A DNA stretch of 64,000 bases, from positions 310,001-374,000 of the forward strand of contig JAYXKI010000014.1 of the NCBI GenBank assembly GCA_037892935.1, given 5' to 3'. The notes under the pieces were generated by a model. That model was not told the origin of the DNA. It saw only the letters and a list, made by a program, of their open reading frames with translations, and ran no database searches. This document shows positions 11,798 through 24,295 of this stretch, piece by piece (the first letter of the stretch is position 1; the number at the start of each line of letters is the position of its first letter). A program made the position numbers and the translations under genes. Origin of the DNA: Phlebopus portentosus (taxonomy: Eukaryota; Basidiomycota; Agaricomycetes; Boletales; Boletinellaceae).

Positions 11798-13334
11798 CTA
11801 TCGACTCCTCATAGCCGCTCTCTTACTCTTCCCAGGTCTCTTCGACTTCACGCCCTTGTCCTTCCCTCCCTTCTTACCTTCCCACCAGCAGCATATTCAA
11901 ACTTCTCAGTACTCTCCCTCGTGTTCTGTTTATCCCTCCTCCCTTTCCCGCTACCGAATCCGAATTTGGTATCGCGCGCTTTTCGGGATAGTTTTCCTTT
12001 TGAGTTTTGTTGTTTCGACGAGGAGGAAGATTTGGGGCGTTTGGAAGGACGGTCGGCGATGGCGTCTTCCACCGCGACGTCGAAGGCTTCATCGTCGTTT
12101 CGGCCCGTTCCTGAGGGGAGAGCGTCTTTGTGTTCTATATAGCAATATAAAGTCAGTATAAACCGTCATCGAAAAGAAAAGCGCAGGAGAGCGAAGGAGA
12201 GACTACTCACTCCTCTTCAGTCCCCGCAACCTCTCCTCCATATCCTTCTTGCTCCTCTCCCGTTCCTTTATCTTCTCAATCTGGACTTGCTTTCCGTACT
12301 TCTTGCCTTCTCGTTCTTTACGCTTCGCCTCGGAGCGCTTGATCTGCGCGCTCTCGTCGAGGAGCTTTTGGCGGATGCGCTCCATGTGCGCGTCGGATTT
12401 GACCATCTCCGCGAAGTAGTCGGCGGGGCGGGTGAAGGGGAGGGAGTGCTGCGCCGCGAGTGCGCGGGCGGTGGTGGCGCCGTGGAGGGCTTGTTTGTAG
12501 CTGGGATGCCAGGACAGACACAGGGTCAGAAATTGAAAAAAAAGAGAGAATGGAGAAAAAGAAGAGAGGCGTACAATGCGAGCTCGCGGTTTAGGTCGTC
12601 ATTAACGTCCACATTGATCGTTTCGGGGTAAGTGACAGTCAGCGTCTCTGTCCAAGGTAATGAAGGATCCAGTTTGATGGTATCGCATATTCGCTCAAGG
12701 GCGATCTGATATCAATTCAGAGAGGGAAAAGAATATTAAATAAGTAATTGAACATGTCAGGAAGTCATAGAGCGCACCTTGTTGTTAGTTATGATCTTTT
12801 GTCGCGGTACCACGTCTTCGTCTACGGACTCTGCATCTTCGAGAGCGATTTCTTCGTCCGCACCTTCATCTTCGTCTTCGCCTTCGTCCTCTTCCCCAGT
12901 CTCCTCCTCAGCTTCAGAAGCACTTTTTCCTTTGTCTTGTCTTCGTCTCCTTCTTCTTCTTCGGCGTCATCTTCAACTTGGAGTGCTTCGAGCTGCATCC
13001 GACCGACGTCGTCCAGACCATCCTCTCCAAGAGCTGTCATGAGCTTCTTCATTCCTTCCTCGTCTACACGCCGTCCATCATCGTCATCGTCATCGTTCTC
13101 GTCAGTATCTTGATCACTACCGCTCTGCCCCTCGTCTTCGTCCTCGCCTGCTTGACTTTCTTCCTCTTCCTCTTCAGACTCGGACTTCGAACCGGATAAA
13201 GCAGGCTTTGGTACAGGATTTCGCGCTTCGTTCACTTTTGCTTTCACAGGCAGCGAACTAGCCACAGCGGCGGTAGAAGAATTCGTCGTGAATTGTTTTG
13301 ACGATCTTGTGTGAGCCTTAATTTTCGCAGGCAT
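11798..13334 (-). CDS. EBP2: rRNA-processing protein Ebp2, two apparent frameshifts
   Basis: Exons on the minus strand are 13334-12778, 12705-12575, 12500-12211 and 12134-11798 (or to 11848 if read without correction). Ebp2 is a nucleolar factor needed for 60S subunit assembly. After a long acidic stretch come the core segments: the QKIITNNK exon end, LERICDTIKLDP, NDDLNRELAFYKQAL (made by splicing), RPADYFAEMVKSDAHM and the basic KKYGKQVQIEKIKERE. The conserved tail with RPGKSKR follows. Two single-base shifts break the frame. One lies in an A5 run in the acidic region (about 12928-12932). The other is at AAGGTAAGAAGG (about 11870-11881), beyond which the RPGKSKR tail is one frame off. Both fit loss of one base in a homopolymer, so sequencing error is the simplest reading. 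Loss of function is the alternative. Confidence 0.85.
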
Positions 13335-16189
13335 TTTTTGAGTGACTTCTGGGATGGACGATACAGGAAGGAAAAGTATTTTGAAACTTGTCGATCTCTG
13401 CGCTTGGAAAATGAATATGGACTTGATTTCTCACGTTCAGCCTCTCCCTCCAATAACTTCTTCCCTTCTTACCATGACCATTTCTCATCCTTGAGTCAAC
13501 TACATTAATTTCTATGGATGATTTGACAATACCTTCGCTGAATCTATGACACGTAGTCGTTACTTGGAATGCTTACACCATTTATTTGGAAGAGATGCAT
13601 CTTACTTCTTTCACCGGAAGAATGAGCACTTGTTCATTTCAGTCACATCAGGAAATCAGTCCATTTAGGTTATTGATGGATAGTAAGTTATAACATCATA
13701 GTAGTTTATAGTAGTGTATAGTATATTATAGTAATATATAGTACATAGATATAAATAGCAGTTAATAATATTATATAGTCTGATATCTCTATATAAAGCC
13801 TGATAAACATTTATAGTTGATAGTTCAAAGAAGTATATAGCTATTTATAGTGGTGAGTGATTTATGACAGTATTTAGACAGCAATAGAGGTTAGTAATAT
13901 ATAGCTAATATATAACTAGTGATATATAGAAATATACAGATGCATATAGATAATATTCTATAGTAACATTAGTACATAGATCTGAATAGCAATTAATAAT
14001 AGCATATAGTCTAATATCTATATAAATTCTAATACTCTAGCAGATGAATGTGAAGTGATAAAGAAGGTATGTCACTTATAGACAGTAAACTTTTCTTCAT
14101 TTATCTAGGTTACTATAGGATGCAGCTTCACCATACAGCTATTTATATTATTATCATCACTCGACTCTAGCATAATCATGTTTAATTCTGCAGCTTAACG
14201 TATATGAGAGATCTATGAACTATCAGACTCTAGATGCTGGTAAAGCAGACTATTTTATGCTGCAAGGTCTTTGCAACTGTATTCTAGCTTAGGGATGTGT
14301 GAGAAAGTGAGTAAAACAGTTATACTTACTGAGCTATAAGGCCTGCAATCTCCTTATTAAGAACTTCTCACTACTGGTTCTGACTAACTTTTGATATAGT
14401 CAAGTCCACCTGAGCAGTCTCAGCTTAAACTGTCTTCTTATATAATAAAGCCTATACCTCACTAAGCTCCTTCTTAAAAGTGTCCATGACCTCAATTGAC
14501 TTAATATGAGCAACAATTTTATGAAAATATTTCTCTTTAGTAGCCTTTATACAGTGAATAAGTTCACTGATGCTCTTGACATCATAATAGATCTACTTTA
14601 GTATGCTGCATCTGCTTTTAGATCTCATTCTCATGAGATGTTTGATTAGTGCATAAGCTTATCTCAGTATTGGTGATATTAATAATTGTATCCTCCAGTA
14701 TCTTGTCCTAGTCACATTTCTTTCTGAGCATTTGCTGAAGCTTACTGTTTTGCATACTAAGTCAAGTGATCACATCCTACAGAGATGATATTTCTCCTCA
14801 AGCACCTTCCATTCAGCTTAAATATGATGCAGGCTCTCATATCTTGACTTTAGTAATCTGAGCTTTAGTTGACACCTTGTACTCATTATGGATTTGGGAC
14901 TTAAATCTTCTAAGTCTTCTCATATCACTTTCATTCACCTTGCCAATATCATTGTGCATTTTCTATATATTAGCATTCAAGTCTGCCATATGAGACCACT
15001 CTAGAGATAGGATTTCTATTAATTAGTCAAGTCTGCATGTTCTATGTCTCAAGTTAATATAAATCACAAGATGAGTTAATTAATGGCTACATATCTCCCA
15101 AGTCTTCTTTTTCACATGAAGGTTAGAGCATTTGTTCTGCAATTGCTTGATCTGAGTATTAGTAGATACAAACTCTTAGCAGCATAGTTGCATGTGATAT
15201 CCAGACATGTGTACTAATTGTGTGATTATTGGTTCTATTTCTGAAGATTTTGAGCTTATTACTTGTACATGATGTACTTACTGTTACTAAGCCATATAAT
15301 GCCACTCTAACCAAAGTAGTGGGCTTGACCCATTGAGGACACAAAGAGAATAAACTTACTTAATCCTTTGTGTCAGCCTTTGCAAGTGCTATACTCAACT
15401 GGCTGAATTCATGCTGGTACTGGAGAACTTCTTTATAATAGCACATACTGAGTGCACACTGATCGTGCATCTTATTTCTTCTTTAAAGAGATTACTTTAT
15501 ACATTTCTTACAGGACTTTACTTTTAATCTCTTTGTTTACCAAATCAGAATCTAAATCTCTATTGTTATTTCAAATATAGTTTAGCATTTGGCCAAGAAA
15601 CAAACATCAAATATATTATGTGCCTAAATGCATTATTAAATTACAAGTTTTGTTTGTCATCTAGTTATAAATTTGTCTTGGTTTTAGATAATAGTTTGCC
15701 TGCTGTACAACAGATGCATACACATCTGAGTTTTGGAAGACTTTCCCACAATCACATGATAGAGTTATATAATACCTTATAGTATGGTACAGTACTTTTT
15801 AGTTATGCTGACCTTCTGAGTTTGCTTTGTTTATATCAGGCAGTCTTAGAAAGTGTTATAATGATATAAATTCAGGTTCAATTTTATTAAGATTTATTTG
15901 TTATCATTGGGACTTGTGAACATGGGGAGCATCAATCTTGCCTTTTTAGTCTTACCTTTTTATTGCATGTGATAAAGTTGACTTACAGCTCGCAACTCAT
16001 ACCACAAGTCACTTCCCTCCATCCTTATCCTCCATCCTCACCTCCTTATGAACACAGCCAGGGAGACAAGATTATCTCTTCGGGCTTGTGACCTCCATCT
16101 ATCTTAAAGTTGCATTCTCAATCTGTTCTTCTTCCCTCACATCAACTCAAATGTACTGTAGAGAACTCTCGACTACCTCTTCTGCAACC
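13335..16189. other. AT-rich gene-free region
   Basis: Beyond the EBP2 promoter, composition drops sharply. From 13,680 to about 14,060 the sequence is a loose array of TATAGTA/TATATAG-like words. From 14,080 to 15,900 it is AT-rich and almost free of CpG. Minus-strand frames at about 14,700-15,050 read as lysine- and isoleucine-rich stretches broken by stops, so this may be an old mobile element worn beyond recognition. I could not assign a family. The minus frame 15159-15344 has no motif. Confidence 0.5.
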
Positions 16190-16389
16190 TCATGAATGAT
16201 GTATATATTTTTATATCCTTTCACTCTATCTCATTCTAAGAGGTGGCTTCATGGAGACTCAGACATTTGCCAGGGATTGCTCTCGAGCTGTACACAATGA
16301 TTTTACAATTCAGCAAGACAGTGGACCAATAACTATCGAGTCTCACGAATGATGTACATATTTTTATATCCTTTTACTCTATCTCATGT
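16190..16389. repeat. Diverged 47-bp direct repeat, spacing about 153 bp
   Basis: The words CATGAATGATGTATATATTT (from 16191) and CACGAATGATGTACATATTT (from 16344) begin two copies that continue through a shared ATATCCTTT(C/T)ACTCTATCTCAT. Most differences are C/T. A second small tandem repeat, GTACGACATACCTACATTA then GTATGACATATCTACATTT, follows at about 16387-16427. Confidence 0.6.
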
Positions 16390-16538
16390 ACGACATACCT
16401 ACATTATGTATGACATATCTACATTTGATCGAGCTTTGAAGATCCAGCAGCTTATGAACTGTGAGTCTCAACCTTATCATCAAGTTGTTGTCTAGATCTT
16501 TATGCCTGCAAAAGCTCTACTGTCTCTGAAGAAGTTCT

Positions 16539-17075
16539 GTGATGATCAAAGAGGAAAGGCTGAATCACCTAACAAATTGGAGATGTGTGTATATCATTGT
16601 CTTGGCCTCATTCATGACTAGCACGAACAAAATGACAGACCTCCACCACATATCGCTGCTGACCCAATCTTCAGCTTATATCTCATTTCCGCAGTGCTGC
16701 CACAGTCTGATCACGAAGATTTTGAAGCTCAGAGTCAATGGGGCTGCCATGCAAATGTTTGCCAAAGTAGCAACCACCACCGATAGTTGTCAGCATCATC
16801 CACTGCCCTTGTTTGATGGGCAGCCTCAGAAATATGCAAGTTCCAGTATTTTTATACAGCAACTCAAGAAACTATATAGGGGCATTTGAACTTAGGATCG
16901 TGTGCATCTAGGGTAAAACTGAGTCTGGCATCCCTTGCTATAAGTGACGTAAGTCAGCTTTGGCTTGTAATTCTTCAATTTGCTGAATGCTGACTTTGAC
17001 TGCTTGATCTCGGTGGCCATCTGAAATACTAGCATGGAGTATAAGATTGCATCCAGATAACATATCTGTGCCCTG
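16539..17075 (-). pseudogene. Decayed Argonaute fragment, PIWI part, left of element A
   Basis: Read on the minus strand, the 175 bp next to element A contain YKPKLTYVTYSKGCQTQFYP (about 16969-16908). This matches the PIWI-domain block usually read as NPKLTFVVxxKRHHxRFF. Just upstream, LYSMLVFQM is the worn equivalent of the strand before the conserved RDGVSEGQ. The same DNA words recur at 38640-38700 in the other Argonaute remnant, which shows common origin. The sequence from 16900 down to about 16539 is probably the same gene but is too damaged to align by eye. In-frame stops and frame changes show it is dead. Element A entered here, leaving CCCTG duplicates. Confidence 0.6.
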
Positions 17076-17534
17076 TGTAAGGACTTGAACATTTTCCTTT
17101 TCTTTTCTGACGTCATCATTTATTTTAATATTCCTTTTTCTTTTCTTTTATTTTTCTTATGCGCTTACTCATCCTTTTGCCGGAACTTTCCACAATGTTC
17201 TATCACGCTCACTAATCATCCCATTCCTTGTCATGTGACTTCCTATTAGAGTAGACCTTTCCCGTGCTCAAAGTCTATATAAGTAGATAGTTTGACTCTT
17301 TCGTTCCTTGTCTTTCTATTCTACTTACCTTCACTGCGACATAGGTATCTACTCTTGTATTATTAGTTTACTAAATTCTACTTACCTTCACTGCGACATA
17401 GCGTTCGACGGTCTGGACTTAAGCCTCGTCTTAGCTGTCTTGATCTGAGCGACGTGTTTGGAATTATCTCATTCACGCTTGTTTGTTGTTGTGTTGGCCT
17501 GCCTCGACTCAGTCCTTGAGCCGTCCGCCTAACA
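17076..17534 (+). repeat. 5' LTR of element A
   Basis: 459 bp, TG..CA ends, with a TATA-like CTATATAAGTAG at about 17274-17285 that would place transcription start roughly 30 bp downstream. Inside it the word TTCTACTTACCTTCACTGCGACATAG occurs twice (about 17317 and 17376). Confidence 0.93.
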
Positions 17535-17950
17535 TAATAGAAAGACCTACCTCTGGCTCACGCCCGATTCCGTTGTCGTCGAGTGCTCGCCTGTGACGTG
17601 TCCCCTGAAGTATATCTTCGAAGGACGACATCGAACGAAACCCGGCTCCTACCGTGCAGACAACAAACCCCTATCTTGCCCGTCGAAGTCCGATTGACTC
17701 CGACGTGACCCGATAGTACCCGAAGTATCAACCAATCACATCACCGTGGCGCTCCGAATCACCCTTCTCTGGAACTCCCATCAAACCTTCTCGTGGGTAA
17801 CGCATAGAGTCCAGTCGTCGACAAGTATCTCCTTCATTATCTACCTCGGAGCCTTTTGTTTAGTCATCAATTTCAAAGACGAGCCGGTTATCCGAAGTCG
17901 GTCCCGCCCGAATAGCATTCCGATCCCCGTTCCACCCCCAGCCTATCAAG

Positions 17951-19396
17951 GTGGAGCTAACTGACGAGCAACGAGCGGCCCTTCCTGCGAACTCTAGGTG
18001 GAGCGCCTCGCGAGGACATTATATCGTCAAAGCAGGAAACCAAGTCTTCGGCGCCTGGTGGGACGAGACTGCCAAGAGGTGGTACTCCCAGAGGGAAGGA
18101 AGGTCCATCCACTGGAGAGTGAAACAAGAAGGCGACGTAGACGAGCCCTCACCTCCCACTCCGACGCAACCAACGGCCCCCTTACCAGAACCATCGGGTT
18201 CAACCACTCAAGCATTGGCCCCCACTGTCGAGCCTTCTCCGGCGTTTGGAAAGTTCCGAGAACCAGCGCCGCTCATACCGAGTGAAGAAGACGAAGAAGA
18301 AGAAGAAGAACACGAGATGTCGTTGTCGAAGGAAGCGATGACTGATCTCGCAACGGCGGTCGCACTAGCGCTCCAAGCTGCAGGCGAAGGTGCGAACCAA
18401 GGATCAAAGGTGTCAAAGAAGGTCCACGTCGCCAAACCAAGAGACTTTGATGGTGAACACGATTATGTGGACTTCAAGCGAGAACTGCGCCTCTACATCT
18501 ACGCATCTGAGTCAGAGTTCAGGACGAACAAGAGTAAGATTATGTTCGCCCTGTCGTACATGAAGAGTGGTGCCGCGGCTCGCTGGGCGGAGAGTTACAC
18601 CAGTGGAGCAGTCGATGCAGATGGCAACTTGACGTTCACGGACGCCTGGGACGCCTTCTTAAAGAAGCTGGACACTTCATTCGACGACCCCGCCAGGTCT
18701 CAGAAAGCTTTCGAACGACTTGATGCGATGTACTAAGGAGACCTCAACGCCGATGAGTTCTTCAATAAGTTCGACATCTGTCGAGTGGACGCTGGTCTAG
18801 CGACGGAAGCGCATGACGAATGGTTGATGAGTCGCCTGAAGAGGGCACTAAACCCCAAGGTTGTCGAAGGCGTCATGAGATTGCCTAATGAACCGACGTC
18901 GTACGAAGAGTTCAAGAAGGCTGCCATCAAAGTCGACAGGGTTGAACGCCAAATCAGGGATCTGATGGCCGAACGACGGCGAAAGGCGACAAACTCGACT
19001 ATGACGAGGCCGGCTCCAGTACCACCACTGCGACGACCGGTGCCGCCTCAACAAGCGGCTCGTCCCTTTGTGCCCCCCGCCCAAGATCATCGTGACGCAA
19101 CGGGAGTGACGTATGGAGGCTTAGGACAGCCAATGGACGTGATGATGAACCAGGCGCGTCGTACACGTGCTTGTTACAAGTGTGGTCAGGTGGGCCACTA
19201 CATCAGGGAATGCCCGCGAGGCCGGGAAGCGATACGTGCCATCATCGCAGCCTTTGTTCCAGAAGACAGAGAAGCGCTCCTCGAAGAACTCGGTCAAGCG
19301 AAGGAATCCTCCTTCGAAGAGGTCGAGGTCCGAGCGGTGCCCACTGAGCTGGAAGAATTAGTGGACGGTGAGGGTTTTCTAGAAGACCAGGCGTAG
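17951..19396 (+). CDS. Gag of element A with one premature stop
   Basis: One frame runs through a retrotransposon Gag core (DYVDFKRELRLYIYASESEF, then the MKSGAAARW and NADEFFNKFD blocks) to a CCHC zinc knuckle CYKCGQVGHYIREC at about 19170-19212. TAA at 18734-18736 breaks it; the copy in element C has CAA there, so a single C-to-T change explains the stop. The frame opens on a GTG with no in-frame ATG nearby; the first internal ATG comes at about 18317. A spliced 5' leader or a non-AUG start is therefore likely. Gag would form the particle that packages element RNA. Confidence 0.85.
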
Positions 19397-19437
19397 ACGT
19401 CGGAACGACTGGTCGGTCTCCTAAAGGTCTCTTTTCG

Positions 19438-21306
19438 TTGGACTCGTTAAAATATAATCGTCCTGTTGTACAATATCAAGATGCGAATACCAGTGATGGT
19501 TTCATCCTTCGAAAGATCCTTACCGACGTACTGCCAGATGAATCTGAAGATGACAACGATGACTTCGAAGTCTATGAAGATTTATTTGTCAGAAGAACAG
19601 ATGCGCAAGCAGGCGAATTGAGAGAGGAAGAGTGGAATCAAACCGCTATAAAAAATGAGGTTGTGGCGGAAGCACCTTACCGCGAGAACGTTGTTGCTCA
19701 GGCGAACGTCACTGAAGCAGTGTGGGATGTAGTAGGCAGACGCGCGGCTGAGGTATGGCGCGAGGGCCTTGTGGACGCAGATCAGTTCGTGCGATGGGCG
19801 GGAGGAAAGGAGTTAGACGCCTTCGTTAGCATCGTACACCCAAAGGTAGCAGGTGATGACGAAGTAGACTTGTCGAACCCCCTACTCGAAGAGGAAAACT
19901 TCATTGATGCTCATGCACTGATCGACTCAGGGTGCACGGGCTCATGCATCGATGAAGGTTTTGTCAAACGGTATGGTTTCCCCACCCAAAGGTACATTCG
20001 GCCTAGACCAGTCTTCAATGCTGACGGAACAAGCAACGAGGCTGGATTGATCAAGGAATACGTAGTCGTACGAACGTTCTTTGGGAAACACGAGGAAGAG
20101 ATTCGACTGGCCATGACATCCTTAGCATCAAGCAACATCTTCCTTGGACATGACTGGTTGACGAAGCATAATCCTGAAATTGATTGGAGGTTAGGAACAG
20201 TTAAGTTCACTCGTTGCCCTGATGAATGTGAGTCGCCACTGTCGAGCGAAGAGATAGATGAAGAGTTTGTGAGAAATGTGCGGATGAAGGAAGCGGCAAA
20301 ATGGCCACCTTACCTGGAGGAATACGCCGACGTCTTTAGTGAGGAATCGTTCGAACGCTTACCAAACCACCGAACGTGGGACCACGCTATTGACCTGAAA
20401 CCGGATTTCAAACCCAGTGACTGCAAGGTTTACCCGTTATCGCCAAAAGAACAAGAAGCGATGAGAGAGTTCATTGAGGAAAACCTAGCGTCAGGACGTA
20501 TCCGACAGTCGAAGTCTCCAATGGCGTCACCATTCTTCTTTATCAAGAAAGAGGATGGGAGCTTACGAGCAATCCAAGACTATCGAAAGCTCAATGAAGG
20601 AACGGTCAAGAACAAATACCCATTGCCACTGATAAATGAGCTCATCGACAAGGTTAAGGATGCAAGGTACATCACGAAGCTCGACGTTCGTTGGGGATAC
20701 TACAACATCCGGATTCGCGAGGGAGACGAGTGGAAGGCAGCATTCCGGACAAATCTAGGCTTATTCGAACCCACAGTCATGTTCTTCGGCTTGTGTAATG
20801 TGCCAGCGACGTTCCAAGGCTTTATGAATGACATCTTTCGGGAGCTAATTCATGAGGGTATCGTCATCATTTACCTCGATGACATTCTCATCTTCTCGAA
20901 TAATCTAGAAGAACATCGCAGACGCACCAAACGAGTCTTTGAGATCCTTCGCCAAAACGGACTTTTCCTAAAGCCGCAGAAGTGCGAGTTCGAAGTTGAT
21001 ACAGTCAAGTACCTCGGGCACATTATTGGCAATGGCGAAGTTCGAATGGATCCCAAGAAGACAGCGGCAGTACAGGACTGGCCAGTTCCAAGGAACGTCC
21101 ACGAACTGCAACAATTCCTGGGACTAGGGAATTGGTTGCGACGTTTCATTAAGGATTACAGTTCAGTCGTCAAACCCTTGACTACACTGACGGGTAAGGT
21201 GGAATGGAAGTGGGGCGAAGATGAACAGGCAGCGTTCGAAGAATTAAAGCGTCGTTTGAGTAGTCCTCCCATGTTAGCGATACCCAACAACGAGGACCCT
21301 TTCCGT
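19438..21306 (+). pseudogene. Pol of element A, first part: protease and reverse transcriptase
   Basis: The frame is offset from Gag, so a frameshift or reinitiation would be needed. The aspartic protease is marked by ALIDSGCTGSCIDEGF (about 19915-19960) and FLGHDWL. Reverse transcriptase follows with FFIKKEDGSLRAIQDYR, GLCNVPATFQGFMND and the catalytic YLDDILIF (about 20870-20895), then FLGLGNWLRRFI. The frame is cut at 21306 by the LTR of element B, inside DPF(R). It resumes at 35800 after the 4-bp duplication CCGT. Confidence 0.9.
21303..21306. repeat. Target-site duplication CCGT of element B, left copy
   Basis: CCGT here and again at 35796-35799. The uninterrupted site is seen in element C at about 46300 (TTTCCGTGTAGAAG). 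Confidence 0.9.
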
Positions 21307-23021
21307 TGTAGACTATTAGACTCTCCTAGACAGGGACAAAGGCGGCGGCGGCGGCGTTCGACCACAGGGAGGCGATGTCAAAGGTGTCGAGAGGAAAAAG
21401 GGGAGGTCCTACCAGATCTACAGACTACCTACAGGCTTTCAGAAGCGACACTCAGCTCAGATGTACAAAGATCTGGCCGTTAGGGCAGATCCGCCGCGCC
21501 TTCGAATAACTCGCCGCGGCGATCCGGGACTCGGCGACTGTATAGAGATCGCCGAGTCCGACTGAACCGGCAAAGGGGTCGCAGCGGCGGACTGGGTGCG
21601 GGGCCGGCGGAAGTTCGCACCAGTGCAATTCCGCCTGGTAGTCGGGGAGATGACGTCGGAACGACACAGAGAAGATGCGGGAGAGAGAGAGTCGACACCA
21701 CTTAAAAGGGGAGTAGTGTCGGCGGTGGAACGACGCGGAGGCGGCGGAGGCGGCGAGAAGTGGGAGACTGGACTCAGTCTAAAAGGGGCGCCGGCGCCGA
21801 CGGTAGCGGTGAACACAAGAAGAGTGACAGCTGCGTCGAGGCGTCGACGAAGTATAACAGATCCCTAGAAGAGTGACGGCTGCGTCGAGGCGTTGAGGAA
21901 GAATCACAAATGTTCAGGGGCCGAGCGGCGGCGGAGGCTGGAGAGAGAGGGACGGCGATGCAGATATGAGTGGGAAGTCCCTGGAGCGATTACTAGACGA
22001 GTGACAGCTGCGCAGAGGGGAGACGACCAGGGCGGCGAATGAGCTCGGCGGCTTCTATCCTGTGGGATCCGGGGCCACGCCGTCAGGACGGGATCGGCGA
22101 GGGCACGTGACCGGGAGTTCGCCCGATCCGGCTGTCTGGTTCTCTGTATATACTGGTTTCTTGAAGGAGGCTTCTTTACTTGTGGTTGGTCTCTGGTAGC
22201 TGCGTTCTAGAGTGTATATCTGCTGCTTTTTAGGATACATACATGCTCTCTATATATACTATGAGTCCTTGGTAAGAAATATCACTTAAAGCGGCGGGCG
22301 GCGAGGCGTGACAGGCGCGCCGTGACGGCGGGGGCCGCCGCCGAGATGCGCCGCCAAGCCACCAAGACCTAGGGGCGCCCCAATCGGAACGGCGGAGTGC
22401 TGGTACGTCGTGTCGAATGTCGGGGCCGTTCGGATCGGTCAGGGCGCGCTCTATATAGATCTGAAACGCCAAGGGGTCGAATAAAACTAAAAAGGGGAAT
22501 ATACGGACGGCCGCCGGGCGCGCTACCGCGCTCGGCGTACAATGTGGGATGATAAGAATGTGAAACAATCAACGAAATGGACCTGAGATTGGCTATCGTT
22601 CACCCAGCCGGCGCGGCGGCGGGCATACACCTCCGCGATGGCGCGATATACATCCGCCGCAGCGTGTCCGGCCGCCGTGCGAGCACTTCCGAAGCCCGGA
22701 GTCACCGGATTCGGCGGAACCGTTCTTGAGAGAGGCTGGAGAAGGGGAACTAGGATTTGGTCGAAGGGAGGACAAGGTGCTCATAAGATAGGAGTGGAGG
22801 CGCCGCCGCCGGTTCGTATGGTCGGCGGCGGCGGCGGCTTGGATGCTGTTCCTAGGCCGCCGAAGGTCCGGCGGCCGCTGAGCAGGCTGTATTATGGGTA
22901 ACGGCGGCGAAGGCTGGTTTGCTGGCAATAGTACGCGGGGTGTCCTGGGTATGGCATAGGGGAGTACCGCCCTTACAGGCCTGTGCCGCTGGACCGGTAC
23001 AGGTTAGTGCGGCGCACTACA
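21307..23021 (-). repeat. 3' LTR of element B
   Basis: 1,715 bp, TGTAG..CTACA as read on either strand. Compared with the other LTR it shows a small indel and one substitution near 21570, a short indel near 22328, and a C/T change near 22802. A short purine run (AGAAGGAGA on the minus strand, 23030-23022) directly abuts it and fits the polypurine tract. Confidence 0.95.
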
Positions 23022-23145
23022 TCTCCTTCTGACGAAGTAAAAAAATGATTAAAAAAAATGCTGGGTAGTGTAGGGGAGGTATTTAGGCGAAGTTGAGCGG
23101 GGGTTGTGATGTAACTGGGTGGTATGTCTGTGACTTGCTCCTGGA

Positions 23146-24092
23146 TTAGTCTTCGGTTGTGAGATCGATCATCGGCGGATCGTGGATTGGTGCGGCGGTG
23201 TGCGGTGGAGGGTTGGCTCTGTCCGCCGCATCTTGTTGAGGTACGTTGTTGAGGTATGGGTGATGTTCAATGGATTCCCGAAGCTCGGCGAGGTGCTCTT
23301 CGATGTCCTGGGCGGCTGCGATTGCTGAGAGCGAATACTGTTGTGCTTGGAGTATAATGGCGATGACGTTGGCGGCGCAGTCGCGTATATCATCGTCGCC
23401 GCGCTCGTCGAAGAGGCGTAAGACTTGGATTATGGCATTGTGGGATAGGTCTGAGGCGGCGTCGGAGTAAATGACGGCGTTTTCGAGTGCAATAGGCCCT
23501 TCTCTGAGGATGGCGAGGGGGCATTGGGTAGTACGCCATCGCCGATAGGCGCGCCGAGAATTATGGGGATCGTAGTGAGGGCGCCGCCGATGCGGAGCGT
23601 TTCTCGGATGCGGCAAACGAGTGTCGCTTTGTTGGCAGGCGTCAGATGGTGTCTGGCGAAGAGTTCGGGGATGATCTGAAGCATCGCGGGGACGTGTCTG
23701 GCGGGGAACGGCATCGCCGCAGGAAACGCGTCGGCGAGGAGGTCGCAAAATGATCCCCAGTTTCCTCCGGAGAGGCGTGGGTCTTGACAGAGGAGTTGCT
23801 GGGCGTCCGGCGAGGCCCAAATGTACAGCAGGAAGATTAGAGTCGCCGTGTCGGGGCAGGGGTGATGAAAACTGCGAAGGGCGGCGATGAGAATATTTGG
23901 TAGAGCGGTGTAATCAGGGTGCCATGGGTAGAGGAGCATGGGGTGCCCGGGAAGTGTGATTAATTGGGCGAAGTTGAAATCTAAAAGGTGTTGGGCATGG
24001 CGGGGGAAGTGGACTGGGTGCGGGACTTGGAGTAGTGGTGTCGCCGGTGCGAATGGAAACGCTTCGGCGAGGCTGGGAACCAGCTGGGGCAT
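23146..24092 (-). CDS. Unknown sense-strand reading frame in element B, frameshifted or spliced
   Basis: Two overlapping minus-strand frames (24092-23430 and 23820-23146) look like one protein of roughly 310 aa. The first gives a proline- and histidine-rich protein with hydrophobic patches (TLIFLLYIWASPDAQQLL). The second supplies the likely C terminus (LENAVIYSDAASDLSHNAII, then a helical stretch and an acidic end MIDLTTED). The switch falls near 23,530, around ATGCCCCCTCGCC. No intron there keeps phase well, so a 1-nt indel in the C run is possible. I do not recognise the family. The position downstream of integrase is where env-like or accessory genes sit in some LTR elements, but there is no signal peptide or clear membrane anchor. 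Confidence 0.45.
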
Positions 24093-24295
24093 GTTGTAAG
24101 GAGCGCCGATGGTATTCGTAATCTGTAGGGTAGATGTTTTGGGGGCGGTGAGTAGTTCGCCGATCGCTTTATATATTTTCGGCGAGTGTTTTCCGGGTTG
24201 GCCGGAGGGTATGACGGCTTTTGGCGAGGTGAGGTTGCCAGTATTATAGTGTAGGGGCCAATATAGGCGAAAGCCGAAGTAGTGTTCTAATGGAA

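Noticed and set aside
13680..14060. AT-rich TATAGTA-like array as a possible centromere or origin
   Set aside because: Too short and irregular, and similar words recur at 49.5-49.9 kb; no evidence beyond base composition.
21307..23021. Open frames of 60-120 codons within the 1.7-kb LTRs of element B
   Set aside because: They lie in GC-rich, repetitive LTR sequence, overlap in several frames and have no motif; long frames are expected by chance there.
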